Assembly: GCF_018398875.1 (NCBI RefSeq)
Contig: NZ_JAGWDK010000041.1
Span: forward strand, 1 to 39,773
DNA: 39,773 nucleotides
Direction: 5' to 3'
Source: Bradyrhizobium sp. sGM-13
GTDB taxonomy: Bacteria; Pseudomonadota; Alphaproteobacteria; Rhizobiales; Xanthobacteraceae
The translations under genes were made by a program, and so were the position numbers. This document shows, piece by piece, positions 17,201-25,121 of this stretch. How positions within the stretch are numbered: the stretch's first letter is position 1; every line of letters starts with the position of its first letter. The notes below the pieces were generated by a model that had not been told where the DNA came from, did no database searches, and worked only from the letters and a program-made list of their open reading frames with translations.

Positions 17201-19591
17201 ATGCTCGACAAGAACTCGGAAAGTCGCGTCCACGTCGCAGCCATAGAGGAGCCGCCGCAGGGCAAGAGCATCGCCTTCGGGCTCGAGCGCATGGGGCTGA
17301 TCGCGGTCAAGGCGCCGATCCTGTCCATGGTCATTCTCGCGGTGCTGATCGTGGCGGCGATCTTCGGCATCCAGCGCATCAAGATCGACGACTCGCTGAG
17401 CCAGTTGTTCCGCTCCGATTCCAAGGACTTCAAGCAATATGAGGCCGTGACCAAGCGCTTTCCGGCGACCGAATTCGACGTGCTGGTCGTGGTCGAGGGC
17501 AAGACGCTGCTGGCCCGCGAGAACCTCGAAAAGATCCGCGATATGGTCACCGACCTGCAACTGGTCGAAGGCGTGCGCGGCCTGGTCTCGCTGTTTTCGG
17601 CGCGTCAGGCGCCGGAGCCCGGCAAGTTGCCGGCCGCGCTGTTCCCGCCCGAACTGCCGCAGGGCGCCGCCTACGACAAGTTCGTCGAGACCGTCAAATC
17701 CAACGAGATCATTCGCGGCAAGCTATTGTCCGAGGATGGCACGCTGGCGCTGATCGTGCTGTCGCTGGAGCCGAAGGTCGTTTCCTCGAACGATCTCGGC
17801 ACGGTGGTCGGCGAAATGCGGAAGATCATGGCCGAGGATCTTTCCGGCAGCGGGCTCAACGCCCAGCTTTCCGGCGTTCCCGTCATGCAGCTCGAGATCC
17901 GCAACGCGGTTAAGCGCGACGGACTGACCTACAATATTCTCGGTATCCTGGCCGGCTGTATCATCGCGATCGTTTTCTTCCGCAAGATATCGTTCATGGT
18001 GGTTGCGGCCTTCCCGCCGATCATCGCGATCCTGCTTGCGCTCGGTGGTCTCGGGTGGGCCGGTTTCAATCTCAACATGTTCCTGAACGTCATGACGCCG
18101 CTCATCATGGTGATCAGCTTCTCGGACTCCATGCAGTTGACGTTCGCGGCGCGCGACCGCCTGATTGCCGGCCAGGACAAGCTGAAGGCCTTCACCAATG
18201 CCGTGCTGGTAGTCGGCCCGGCCTGCGTGCTGACCCATGGCACCGCCGGCATATCCTTCATCGCGCTGCAATTCTCCGATTCCGAACTGATCCGCAAATT
18301 CGGCGAGGCCGGTCTTGCCGCCACCATCATCGCGCTGGTGGCCGTGCTGTCGCTGGTGCCGGTATTCGGTGTGCTGTTCGTCCGCAACGAGAAGATTTTT
18401 GCGGTGAAGTTCCAAAGCGCCGACGCTGGTGTGCAGGCGCTGCGCAATTTCTGTTACTGGATTGCGGTGCGCATGGTCGGCCGCCCCGGCATGTTCAGCC
18501 TGATCGCGCTGATCTTCGTCGGTGCACTGGGCTACATCTACGCCACGCTGGAGCCGCGCTACCGGCTCGCCGACCAGGTGCCGGACAAGCGGCAGGCGGT
18601 GGCGGCATCGAGCCGGCTCGACGCCAAGCTCACTGGCGCCAATCCGATCGACGTGCTGATCGAGTTCCCCAAGGGCGCCTCGCTCTACGCGCCGGAAACC
18701 TTGAAGACGATCGCCGACGTCCACTCGATGGTCGAGAAGTCGGCCGGCGTCGGCAACGTCTGGTCGCTGGAAACGCTGCGCCGCTGGCTCGCCGATAAGG
18801 CCGGCAGCACCGACGTCGCGACGCTGAAGGAATATGTCAGCGTCATCCCGGAACATCTGGTCCGCCGCTTCATCTCGGCCGATCAGGATGCGGTAGTAGT
18901 GTCAGGGCGCGTTCCCGATCTCGATTCAAGCGAAATCCTTCCTGTGGTCGACAAGCTCGACAAGGCGCTCGACAAGGTGCGCGCCGAACACCCCGGCTAT
19001 GAAATCGCGGTCACGGGCCTGTCGGCGATTGCCGCGCGCAACAGCGCCAACATGATCGACAAGCTCAACCACGGCCTGACGATTGAATTCCTCATCGTCG
19101 CCGTCTTTATCGGGCTCGCGTTCCGCTCGGTCGTGGTGATGTTCTCCTGCATCCTGCCCGGCATCTTCCCGGTGGTGGCATCGGGCACGGTGCTGTGGAT
19201 GTTGGGCGAGGGGCTGCAATTCGCCAGCGTCGTCGCACTGACGGTATCGTTCGGCCTGGGCCTAAGCGCCACGATCCACTTCCTCAACCGGCTTCGGCTG
19301 GAGAGCAAGCCGGGCGTCAGTTCGGGACTGGCGGTTGAGCGCGCCACCGTGCTGGTCGGCCCGGCGCTGATCCTGACCACGGTGGTGCTGGCCTGCGGCC
19401 TCGTCGTCACCGTGTTCTCCGACTTGCCGTCGCTACGCTTGTTCGGCTGGCTCAGCGCGTTCTCGATGGTCGCAGCACTGGTGGCTGACCTCTTCATCCT
19501 GCGGCCGACCTCGATGTTCCTGATCAGCCTGTCGGAAAAGATTCGCGGCGTCAGTCACGTCAAGCCGGCGGAGAACAAGGCTGCCGAGTGA
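17201..19591 (+). CDS. RND/MMPL family transporter
   Basis: A 796-residue inner-membrane protein with the RND/MMPL layout. One membrane segment lies near residues 35-55 (ILSMVILAVLIVAAIFG), then a large periplasmic loop (~55-240) and five segments (~245-420). The pattern repeats: segment near 450-470, loop to ~625, five segments to the end. Such proteins use the proton gradient to move lipids or hydrophobic molecules outward. It resembles the hopanoid exporter HpnN encoded at 30558, in architecture rather than in close sequence, and it lies 210 bases downstream of eutC. A role in lipid or hopanoid export is therefore plausible but unproven. The frame also allows a GTG start at 17183; I prefer the ATG at 17201, though neither has a strong ribosome site. 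Confidence 0.85.
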   Translation: MLDKNSESRVHVAAIEEPPQGKSIAFGLERMGLIAVKAPILSMVILAVLIVAAIFGIQRIKIDDSLSQLFRSDSKDFKQYEAVTKRFPATEFDVLVVVEGKTLLARENLEKIRDMVTDLQLVEGVRGLVSLFSARQAPEPGKLPAALFPPELPQGAAYDKFVETVKSNEIIRGKLLSEDGTLALIVLSLEPKVVSSNDLGTVVGEMRKIMAEDLSGSGLNAQLSGVPVMQLEIRNAVKRDGLTYNILGILAGCIIAIVFFRKISFMVVAAFPPIIAILLALGGLGWAGFNLNMFLNVMTPLIMVISFSDSMQLTFAARDRLIAGQDKLKAFTNAVLVVGPACVLTHGTAGISFIALQFSDSELIRKFGEAGLAATIIALVAVLSLVPVFGVLFVRNEKIFAVKFQSADAGVQALRNFCYWIAVRMVGRPGMFSLIALIFVGALGYIYATLEPRYRLADQVPDKRQAVAASSRLDAKLTGANPIDVLIEFPKGASLYAPETLKTIADVHSMVEKSAGVGNVWSLETLRRWLADKAGSTDVATLKEYVSVIPEHLVRRFISADQDAVVVSGRVPDLDSSEILPVVDKLDKALDKVRAEHPGYEIAVTGLSAIAARNSANMIDKLNHGLTIEFLIVAVFIGLAFRSVVVMFSCILPGIFPVVASGTVLWMLGEGLQFASVVALTVSFGLGLSATIHFLNRLRLESKPGVSSGLAVERATVLVGPALILTTVVLACGLVVTVFSDLPSLRLFGWLSAFSMVAALVADLFILRPTSMFLISLSEKIRGVSHVKPAENKAAE

Positions 19592-19650
19592 CGAACGCTG
19601 CTGAACAACAGGGGGTTGGCGGCCAACGGCAACCGCAGAGGGGCTGAGGA

Positions 19651-20710
19651 ATGACGTCTGCAGGATTAGTCGCTCGCCCTGCGGCCGACGCTGCCGCTTA
19701 CCGCGCGGTCGAACACATCTATCATTCCTATGTTACCGGGCTGATCCTGATGCTGGCGTCGCGGGCCGGCGCGCCGCGCACGGCCGAGGTGGTGTTTCGT
19801 ACCTTCCGGCGCCAGCAACTGGCGCGCTTCCTTCCCGGACTGAAGAAGCTCGGCCTCGACCAGCTTCCACACGCGGTCGCGTGCGCCCAATATCACTATC
19901 TGTCGAATCAGGTCGGCGGTGTGAAGGTCGAATATGTCTACGAGAGCGACAGCAAGGCCTGGGTGCGCTATCCGCCGCCGCGCTGGATCTGGTCCGGCAC
20001 GGCCATTTGCGGAATCCCCTCGGAAGTCTCGCGGGCGATGTTGCGCGGATGGCACGCCAATAATGGCGTCGTGCTCGGCAATCCCAGGCTCGGCTTTGTC
20101 TTGCACGGGCCAGACCGTCGACGGCCAGCCGGGGCTCGAAGGTTACTACAAGGAATGGGATCACGATCTCGCGCCTGAGGAGCGACTGCAGTTTTCGCCG
20201 GGCGAACGCTGTCCGCCGTTCCGCGCCGAGCTCGCGCCGCGCCTGCCGGAGAACACATGGCCGGAGGAACGGCTGCAGAAAGTGCTTCGCAATTATGCGA
20301 TGGAGTACATCACCTCAATCGTTCCGGAGACGATTGCCGTGCTCGGACCGGAGGAGGGCGGCCATCTCGCCGGCGCCGCGGCGCGACTCGTAGGGATGCA
20401 CACTTTCGACGACGTCGCTGCGCTGTTGGGTGGCGTGGAGGCGGGGGCGGCGGGTTTCGCCAAGGCCTTCGCGCGGCTTGCGCGGGGGCAGGACGACGAT
20501 GCGGAACTAGAAGTCGAAGGCTCGGGCGCAACCGTTCGCCAGACTTCGTGGCGCCTGATGGCGGAACGTGAAGCGCTGTCGCCTCAAGTGTTCGATGCCT
20601 GGAACGAATTGTGGGTGGGGGCCGCGCTCGCGCATGATCGCTTCATGCGTGTCGAGGTGACGGAGCGCCGCGACCGTGGCGATGTGTATTGGGCGTGGCA
20701 ATTCCGCTGA
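19651..20710 (+). pseudogene. Conserved hypothetical protein, broken by a +1 frameshift
   Basis: Two overlapping frames form one gene. The first runs from ATG 19651 (MTSAGLVARPAADAAAYRAVEHIYHSYV) to about 20100 (NPRLGFV). The second continues from 20102 (CTGQTVDGQPGLEGYYKEWDHD) to the stop at 20710. One extra base near 20101 (a T in GTCTTGC) accounts for the break. Removing it gives a continuous protein of about 352 residues. Codon use and GC-rich third positions are maintained on both sides, so the break is recent or a sequencing error. The joined sequence loosely recalls the L-2-amino-thiazoline-4-carboxylic acid hydrolase-like family, but I am not sure and assign no function. It follows the MMPL transporter by 59 bases, in the same direction, and ends at a hairpin terminator. 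Confidence 0.7.
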
Positions 20711-20724
20711 GCTGCCGAAAATGA

Positions 20725-20752
20725 AATGGCGGCACCCGGGGGAGCCGCCATT
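20725..20752. terminator. Bidirectional hairpin terminator
   Basis: AATGGCGGC (20725-20733) pairs perfectly with GCCGCCATT (20744-20752) around a ten-base loop. On the - strand the stem is followed by a T-rich run (TTTCATTTT), which fits intrinsic termination of the small secreted-protein gene ending at 20778. It lies 15 bases after the + strand stop at 20710 and can serve both convergent genes. Confidence 0.7.
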
Positions 20753-20777
20753 GGCACTACTGCTTTGAAGAACCGAA

Positions 20778-21281
20778 TCAGGTCCTGGTCATCGTGATCT
20801 TGACGCCGCGGATCTCGCCCTTGGAGTCGATCTGCACGCTCTGCTTGTTGCCGGTGGTGCGCAGATTCAGGTTGGCTGCAAATCCAGATGCTTCGACAAA
20901 CACGTCGATCTGGCCGCCACCGGCGGTGCCCTGCAGATTGCCGAAGATGTTTCGGCTCTTTTCGCTCCAGTTGCCCGAAATGCGTTCACCCTGGCTGGTG
21001 ACATCGCTCGAGAGATCGAACTTGTAGCTGTCGCTGGCGCAGTGCAGGTTTTGCTTCAGGCCAAGACCATTGGCGTTGACTTTGTAGTCGGCCTTGCAGC
21101 GGATGTTCTCGGTGGTGCCGTTGGAGAGCGCGACCGTGCCTGTGCCGCTCCAGTTTCCGTCGAAGCCGGCAAACGGGCCGCCCGCCTGCGCATGGCTTTG
21201 GGCGACCGACAACATCAGCGCGGCGCCGACGCCGGCCGCTGCGAGAGCCTGACGGAGCAAGCTGGAACCAAGCATTTTCAT
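20778..21281 (-). CDS. Small secreted hypothetical protein
   Basis: A 167-residue exported protein. A signal peptide covers about residues 1-32 (SLLRQALAAAGVGAALMLSVAQSHAQA). The mature part is beta-rich and starts GGPFAGFDGNWSGTGTVALSNGTTENIRCKADY, a pattern common in rhizobial periplasmic proteins of unknown function. Two cysteines (in IRCKADY and LHCASDSY) could form a disulfide. I chose ATG 21281 rather than the upstream start at 21332 because it gives a proper signal peptide and follows a GAGGGG site. It is transcribed away from the hopanoid genes and ends at the hairpin at 20725-20752. Function is unknown. Confidence 0.75.
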   Translation of the reverse strand: MKMLGSSLLRQALAAAGVGAALMLSVAQSHAQAGGPFAGFDGNWSGTGTVALSNGTTENIRCKADYKVNANGLGLKQNLHCASDSYKFDLSSDVTSQGERISGNWSEKSRNIFGNLQGTAGGGQIDVFVEASGFAANLNLRTTGNKQSVQIDSKGEIRGVKITMTRT

Positions 21282-21706
21282 CGTGAGTTTTCCCCTCAAA
21301 TAGACGTTCTTCGCAAAGATAGGTCTCGCCACATCGAAGATTTAGTGTCCCCGCAGTATGTTAGGTTCAAAATGACCGGATGCTGTTTCCGGCGGTCACG
21401 GCAGAAAGAAACGCCGCAAGCGACCGAGGGAATCAAAGCGTTGCATCAGCTCCGTCGGCGCAGCATCTAGCTTCGCCCAAGACCGTCTGCAAGAACCAAT
21501 TTTCGAGAAAGTGTGGCAGAAATACACGTGAGATATCAGCCGGTTATTTACCACGCTGAAACCGCCGTAAATTTAGCCGTATTTGCCATGCTTGTCCTGT
21601 ACACGTTGCTGCGTTACGCGGCACCTGCCATCCAAACAAATCCGCCCGGCGAAGCCGAAACGCAAATCGGGAACGGGATTTCATGCTGCCGAAATGAAGG
21701 AATAAG
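21282..21706. other. Divergent intergenic region, no supported gene
   Basis: This 425-base gap separates two divergently transcribed small secreted-protein genes and must hold their promoters. I found no EcfG-type pair, RNA gene or repeat. The part from about 21490 to 21620 is more AT-rich than its surroundings, which fits a promoter zone. Confidence 0.45.
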
Positions 21707-21949
21707 ATGCGTAAATCTCTCCTGGCCCTCACCTTGTTGTCGATGTCGGTCTCGTCGAATGTCGCCTTCGCCCAGCAACCACAGCGCAGCGGAACGGCGG
21801 AGGAGCAGAAGGCCTGTACGCGCGACGTGCAGAAATTCTGCCGCCCGGTCATCGATCAGGGCGATCTCACGATCCTGGCGTGCCTCAAGGAAAATCGGCC
21901 CAAGATCAGCGCGGCCTGCAACCAGGTTCTCAAGAATAACGGCCAATAA
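21707..21949 (+). CDS. Small secreted cysteine-containing protein
   Basis: An 80-residue protein with a clear signal peptide (residues 1-22, cleavage after VAFA) and a ~58-residue mature part with four cysteines (37, 45, 59, 71). The spacing resembles the short cysteine-rich repeat seen in many rhizobial periplasmic proteins (KACTRDVQKFC ... LACLKENRPKISAAC). AAGGA lies just upstream of ATG 21707. It is probably a disulfide-stabilised periplasmic protein. No function is known to me. It lies upstream of hpnC on the same strand, separated by 187 bases that contain several hairpins. Confidence 0.75.
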   Translation: MRKSLLALTLLSMSVSSNVAFAQQPQRSGTAEEQKACTRDVQKFCRPVIDQGDLTILACLKENRPKISAACNQVLKNNGQ

Positions 21950-22016
21950 GGCGCACCGCGCCCGTCAATCCTCGCGGAAAAAAGCCATTTTCGGCTCTAT
22001 GACGCGCGTCACGGGC

Positions 22017-22104
22017 GGGCTTAATAAGCCCATATAGCATTGGTTTTGGTGGCGTATTCCCCTATATGGGGCTCGCGATCCCATGCGCCGAGCGTCGGCG
22101 CATG
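22017..22104 (+). promoter_or_regulatory. Hairpin-rich leader upstream of hpnC
   Basis: Three inverted repeats lie within 88 bases in front of the hopanoid operon. GGGCTTA/TAAGCCC is at 22017-22031. CCCATATAG (22029-22037) pairs with CTATATGGG (22062-22070). CATGCGCCGA (22082-22091) pairs with TCGGCGCATG (22095-22104), a perfect ten-base stem with a GCG loop. The first two share bases and so exclude each other when folded in RNA. None has a T-run, so simple termination is unlikely. An operator or a regulatory leader RNA is possible. Function is inferred only from position and symmetry. Confidence 0.45.
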
Positions 22105-22136
22105 CCGCCAATCCCGATTGATGTAGCCAGTTTTTG

Positions 22137-23015
22137 ATGACCACCGCGAGCGACCTGCGATCTGGAAAGACCGACCGCGACGAGAATTTTCCTGTCGCGT
22201 CGTGGATCATTCATCCGCGTCACCGGGCGCTGATCCTCGCGTTCTACAATTTCGTCAGGACTGCCGACGACATCGCCGACCACGCCACCCTTAGCGCGGA
22301 GGAAAAGCTGCGCTATCTCGACCTGCTCGAGGCCGAACTGCTCGGCAAGGGCGACACGCAAGCGGAGGCCGTCAATCTGCGCCGTGCCTTGGCCGAGCGC
22401 GCGATGGTGCCGCGCCATGCGCTCGACGTGCTGGTCGCGTTCCGGATGGACGTCACCAAGCTGCGCTACGAAAACTGGGACGACGTCATTCATTATTGCC
22501 GCTATTCGGCCATGCCGGTCGGCCGTTTCATGCTCGACGTTCATGGCGAGAGCACCTCGACCTGGGCCGCTTCCGACGCGCTGTGCGCGGGCCTGCAGAT
22601 CAACAACCATTTGCAGGACTGCGCCAAGGACTACAAGAATCTCAACCGCGTCTACCTGCCGCGCGATGCGTTGGCGGCAAGCGGGGCCACCGTCGAGATG
22701 CTGGGTGAGGCGAAATCGCAGCCGGCGCTGTTGCAATGTCTCCAGGCGCTCGCGGTGCGGACTGAAACTCTTCTCAATGAAAGCAAGCCGTTGAGTGCCG
22801 CGGTAAAGGATTTCCGGCTCGGGCTCGATATTGCCGTGATCCAGACATTTGCCGACAAGATCGTCGGCATGCTGAAAGTGCGCGATCCGCTCAGCGAGCG
22901 CGTGCATTTGAGCAAGCTGGAGTTGCTCGGCCATACCATCGGCGGCATCGCCGGCGAGATCTCCCGCCGCGCGATCGGACGTCGTCCCCAGGCAAATCCG
23001 GCGGCCGGCGCATGA
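22137..23015 (+). CDS. hpnC: Squalene/hydroxysqualene synthase HpnC
   Basis: A 292-residue member of the squalene/phytoene synthase superfamily. The first aspartate-rich motif is at residues 44-48 (DDIAD in FVRTADDIADHA). The second region is GLQINNHLQDCAKDYKNLNRVYLPRD near residues 150-178. In the hopanoid pathway HpnC turns presqualene diphosphate into hydroxysqualene; HpnD makes its substrate and HpnE finishes squalene. Alphaproteobacteria use this trio instead of a single squalene synthase. The ATG at 22137 (a TTG precedes it) has no good ribosome site, which is odd for the first gene of an operon and may relate to the structured leader. It overlaps hpnD by four bases (ATGA). It is a soluble or membrane-peripheral enzyme. 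Confidence 0.95.
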   Translation: MTTASDLRSGKTDRDENFPVASWIIHPRHRALILAFYNFVRTADDIADHATLSAEEKLRYLDLLEAELLGKGDTQAEAVNLRRALAERAMVPRHALDVLVAFRMDVTKLRYENWDDVIHYCRYSAMPVGRFMLDVHGESTSTWAASDALCAGLQINNHLQDCAKDYKNLNRVYLPRDALAASGATVEMLGEAKSQPALLQCLQALAVRTETLLNESKPLSAAVKDFRLGLDIAVIQTFADKIVGMLKVRDPLSERVHLSKLELLGHTIGGIAGEISRRAIGRRPQANPAAGA

Positions 23016-23851
23016 CCTTGCATCCGGCGGCGGCCAACGCAGATTACGGCGCTACCGCGTCCGGCAGCTCGTTCTACGCCGCGATGCGCATCCTGCCGCG
23101 CGACCAGCGCGAGGCGATGTTCCAGATCTATAGCTTCTGCCGTCAGGTCGACGACATCGCCGATTCAGACGGCCCGCGGCCCGAGCGGCTGGCCGCGCTG
23201 CAGCAATGGCGCGACGATATCGATGCGCTGTATCAGGGGCATCCACCGCCGCGTCTGCAGGACTATGCCGCGTCGGTAAAAACTTTCGGTCTCAAGCGCG
23301 AGGATTTTCTCGCCGTCGTCGACGGCATGGAGATGGACGTGCCGCAAGACATCCGGGCGCCGGATCTTGCCACCCTCGATCTCTATTGCGACCGCGTCGC
23401 CAGCGCCGTCGGGCGGCTGTCGGTGCGCGTGTTCGGCTTGCCTGAGGAAGACGGCATCCTGCTCGCCCACCACCTCGGGCGCGCGCTGCAATTGACCAAT
23501 ATCCTGCGCGACATCGATGAAGACGCCGGCCTCGGTCGCCTCTATCTGCCACGCGAGGGGCTGCTGCTTGCCGGTATCACGACCGACAATCCGCAGCGGG
23601 TAATCGTCGATCGCGCATTGCCGAAAGTATGCCTGCCGCTGGCCGAGCGCGCGAAAAAGCATTTCGAGAAAGCCGACGAAATCATGAAGCGCAATTCGCG
23701 GCGCGTAGTGCGCGCGCCGCGGATCATGTCGAAATATTACCGCGCGATCCTGGACTTGCTGCTGGCCCGGGGCTTTGCCGCTCCGCGCGAGCCGGTCCGC
23801 GTCCACAAATGGGCGAAGATCGCCATCCTTCTCCGATACGCGATCATCTGA
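23012..23851 (+). CDS. hpnD: Presqualene diphosphate synthase HpnD
   Basis: A 279-residue squalene/phytoene synthase family protein. The substrate-binding aspartates are in the first motif (residues 47-51, DDIAD in FCRQVDDIADSDGPR) and the second motif (LTNILRDIDEDAGLGRLYLPRE, about 158-180). It joins two farnesyl diphosphates into presqualene diphosphate, the first committed step toward squalene in the HpnCDE route. The start codon overlaps the hpnC stop by four bases, and its own stop shares one base with the hpnE start (TGATG), so translation of the three is coupled. HpnC and HpnD are paralogues; this one is identified as HpnD by order in the operon and by its second aspartate motif. Confidence 0.95.
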   Translation: MTLHPAAANADYGATASGSSFYAAMRILPRDQREAMFQIYSFCRQVDDIADSDGPRPERLAALQQWRDDIDALYQGHPPPRLQDYAASVKTFGLKREDFLAVVDGMEMDVPQDIRAPDLATLDLYCDRVASAVGRLSVRVFGLPEEDGILLAHHLGRALQLTNILRDIDEDAGLGRLYLPREGLLLAGITTDNPQRVIVDRALPKVCLPLAERAKKHFEKADEIMKRNSRRVVRAPRIMSKYYRAILDLLLARGFAAPREPVRVHKWAKIAILLRYAII

Positions 23852-25104
23852 TGCAAAAAAACGTTCATATCATCGGCGCCGGCATTTCCGGCCTTTCGGC
23901 GGCCGTGCGGCTCGCCAACGCCAATTACCGGGTGCATGTCCACGAGGCCACCCAACAGGCCGGCGGCCGTTGCCGGTCCTATTTCGATGCGGCCACCAAC
24001 CTCATCATCGACAACGGCAATCATTTGCTGTTGTCGGGCAACCGTCATGCGCTGGCCTACGCCACATCGATCGGCACCGAGACGGGGCTGGTCGGGCCTA
24101 AGCTTGCGCAGTTTCCCTTTGTCGACATCTCAACCGGCCAGCGCTGGCAACTCGACCTCGGCGACGGCAAGTTGCCGTTGTGGGTGTTCGATCAGGCGCG
24201 CCGCGTCCCCGATACCAAGCTGTTCGATTACCTTGCATTGATGCCGCTGATCTGGGCGGGGACCGACAAACTGGTCGGCAATGCGATCCCCTGCAAGGGC
24301 ACACTGTACCAGCGGCTGGTGCAGCCGCTGCTGTTGGCCGCGCTCAATGTCGATCCGCCGGAGGGTTCGGCGGGTTTGGCCGGCGCGATCGTGCGGGAAA
24401 CGCTGCTGGCGGGCGGGCAGGCCTGCCGGCCGCTGATCGCACGCGACGGCCTCAGCGCTGTGCTGGTCGAGCCGGCGATCAAGCTTTTGCAGGACAAGGG
24501 CGCGTCGATCCAACTCGGCCATGAGTTGCGCGAACTCGTGATGAAGGGCAGCGATGTCGGCGAGCTGAAATTCGTTGGCGACACCATCGCGCTCCGCCCT
24601 GACGACGTCGTGGTACTCGCAGTGCCGCCGCGGCCTGCGGCGGCGCTACTGCCGGGATTGAAGACGCCGTCGAAATTTCGTGCCATCGTCAACGCGCATT
24701 TCCGCTTCGATCCGCCCAAGGATGCGCCGCCGATTCTCGGCGTCGTCGGCGGGCTGGTGGAGTGGCTGTTCGCATTCCCGCAGCGTCTGTCGGTCACCAT
24801 CAGCAATGGCGACCGGCTCGTCGACATGCCGCGCGAAGAACTCGCGCTGGCGATTTGGCGGGATGTCTGCAAAGCCGCCGGCCTGTCGGGCGAAACTCCA
24901 TTGCCGCCCTGGCAGATCGTGCGCGAGCGCCGTGCGACATTTGAGGCGACGCCGGAGCAGAATGCACTACGGCCGGGCGCCGTCACATCATTCAAAAATC
25001 TGTTTCTCGCCGGCGACTGGACTGATACCGGGTTGCCGGCAACCATTGAGGGATCGGTGCGGTCAGGCGATCGCGCCGCCGATCTGGTCCTGGCGAGGCC
25101 TTAA
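23851..25104 (+). CDS. hpnE: Hydroxysqualene dehydroxylase HpnE
   Basis: A 417-residue FAD-dependent amine-oxidase/phytoene-desaturase-like protein. It starts with a dinucleotide-binding motif (HIIGAGISGLSAAVRLANAN) followed by an acidic strand end and AGGRCRSYFD. The C-terminal FAD motif is NLFLAGDWTDTGLPATIEGS. HpnE reductively removes the hydroxyl of hydroxysqualene to give squalene. The frame is open upstream within hpnD, but the ATG at 23851, overlapping the hpnD stop by one base, is the natural start because the nucleotide-binding motif follows at once. The stop is 17 bases before the cyclase start. Confidence 0.95.
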   Translation: MQKNVHIIGAGISGLSAAVRLANANYRVHVHEATQQAGGRCRSYFDAATNLIIDNGNHLLLSGNRHALAYATSIGTETGLVGPKLAQFPFVDISTGQRWQLDLGDGKLPLWVFDQARRVPDTKLFDYLALMPLIWAGTDKLVGNAIPCKGTLYQRLVQPLLLAALNVDPPEGSAGLAGAIVRETLLAGGQACRPLIARDGLSAVLVEPAIKLLQDKGASIQLGHELRELVMKGSDVGELKFVGDTIALRPDDVVVLAVPPRPAAALLPGLKTPSKFRAIVNAHFRFDPPKDAPPILGVVGGLVEWLFAFPQRLSVTISNGDRLVDMPREELALAIWRDVCKAAGLSGETPLPPWQIVRERRATFEATPEQNALRPGAVTSFKNLFLAGDWTDTGLPATIEGSVRSGDRAADLVLARP

Positions 25105-25121
25105 GCCTGAGAACGAGTTGC

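Noticed and set aside
17723..18856. 377-codon open frame on the - strand opposite the MMPL transporter
   Set aside because: Asp/Arg/His-rich antisense shadow with no domain pattern.
22062..22934. 290-codon open frame on the - strand opposite hpnC
   Set aside because: Shadow of the conserved hpnC coding sequence; it would also run through the hairpin leader.
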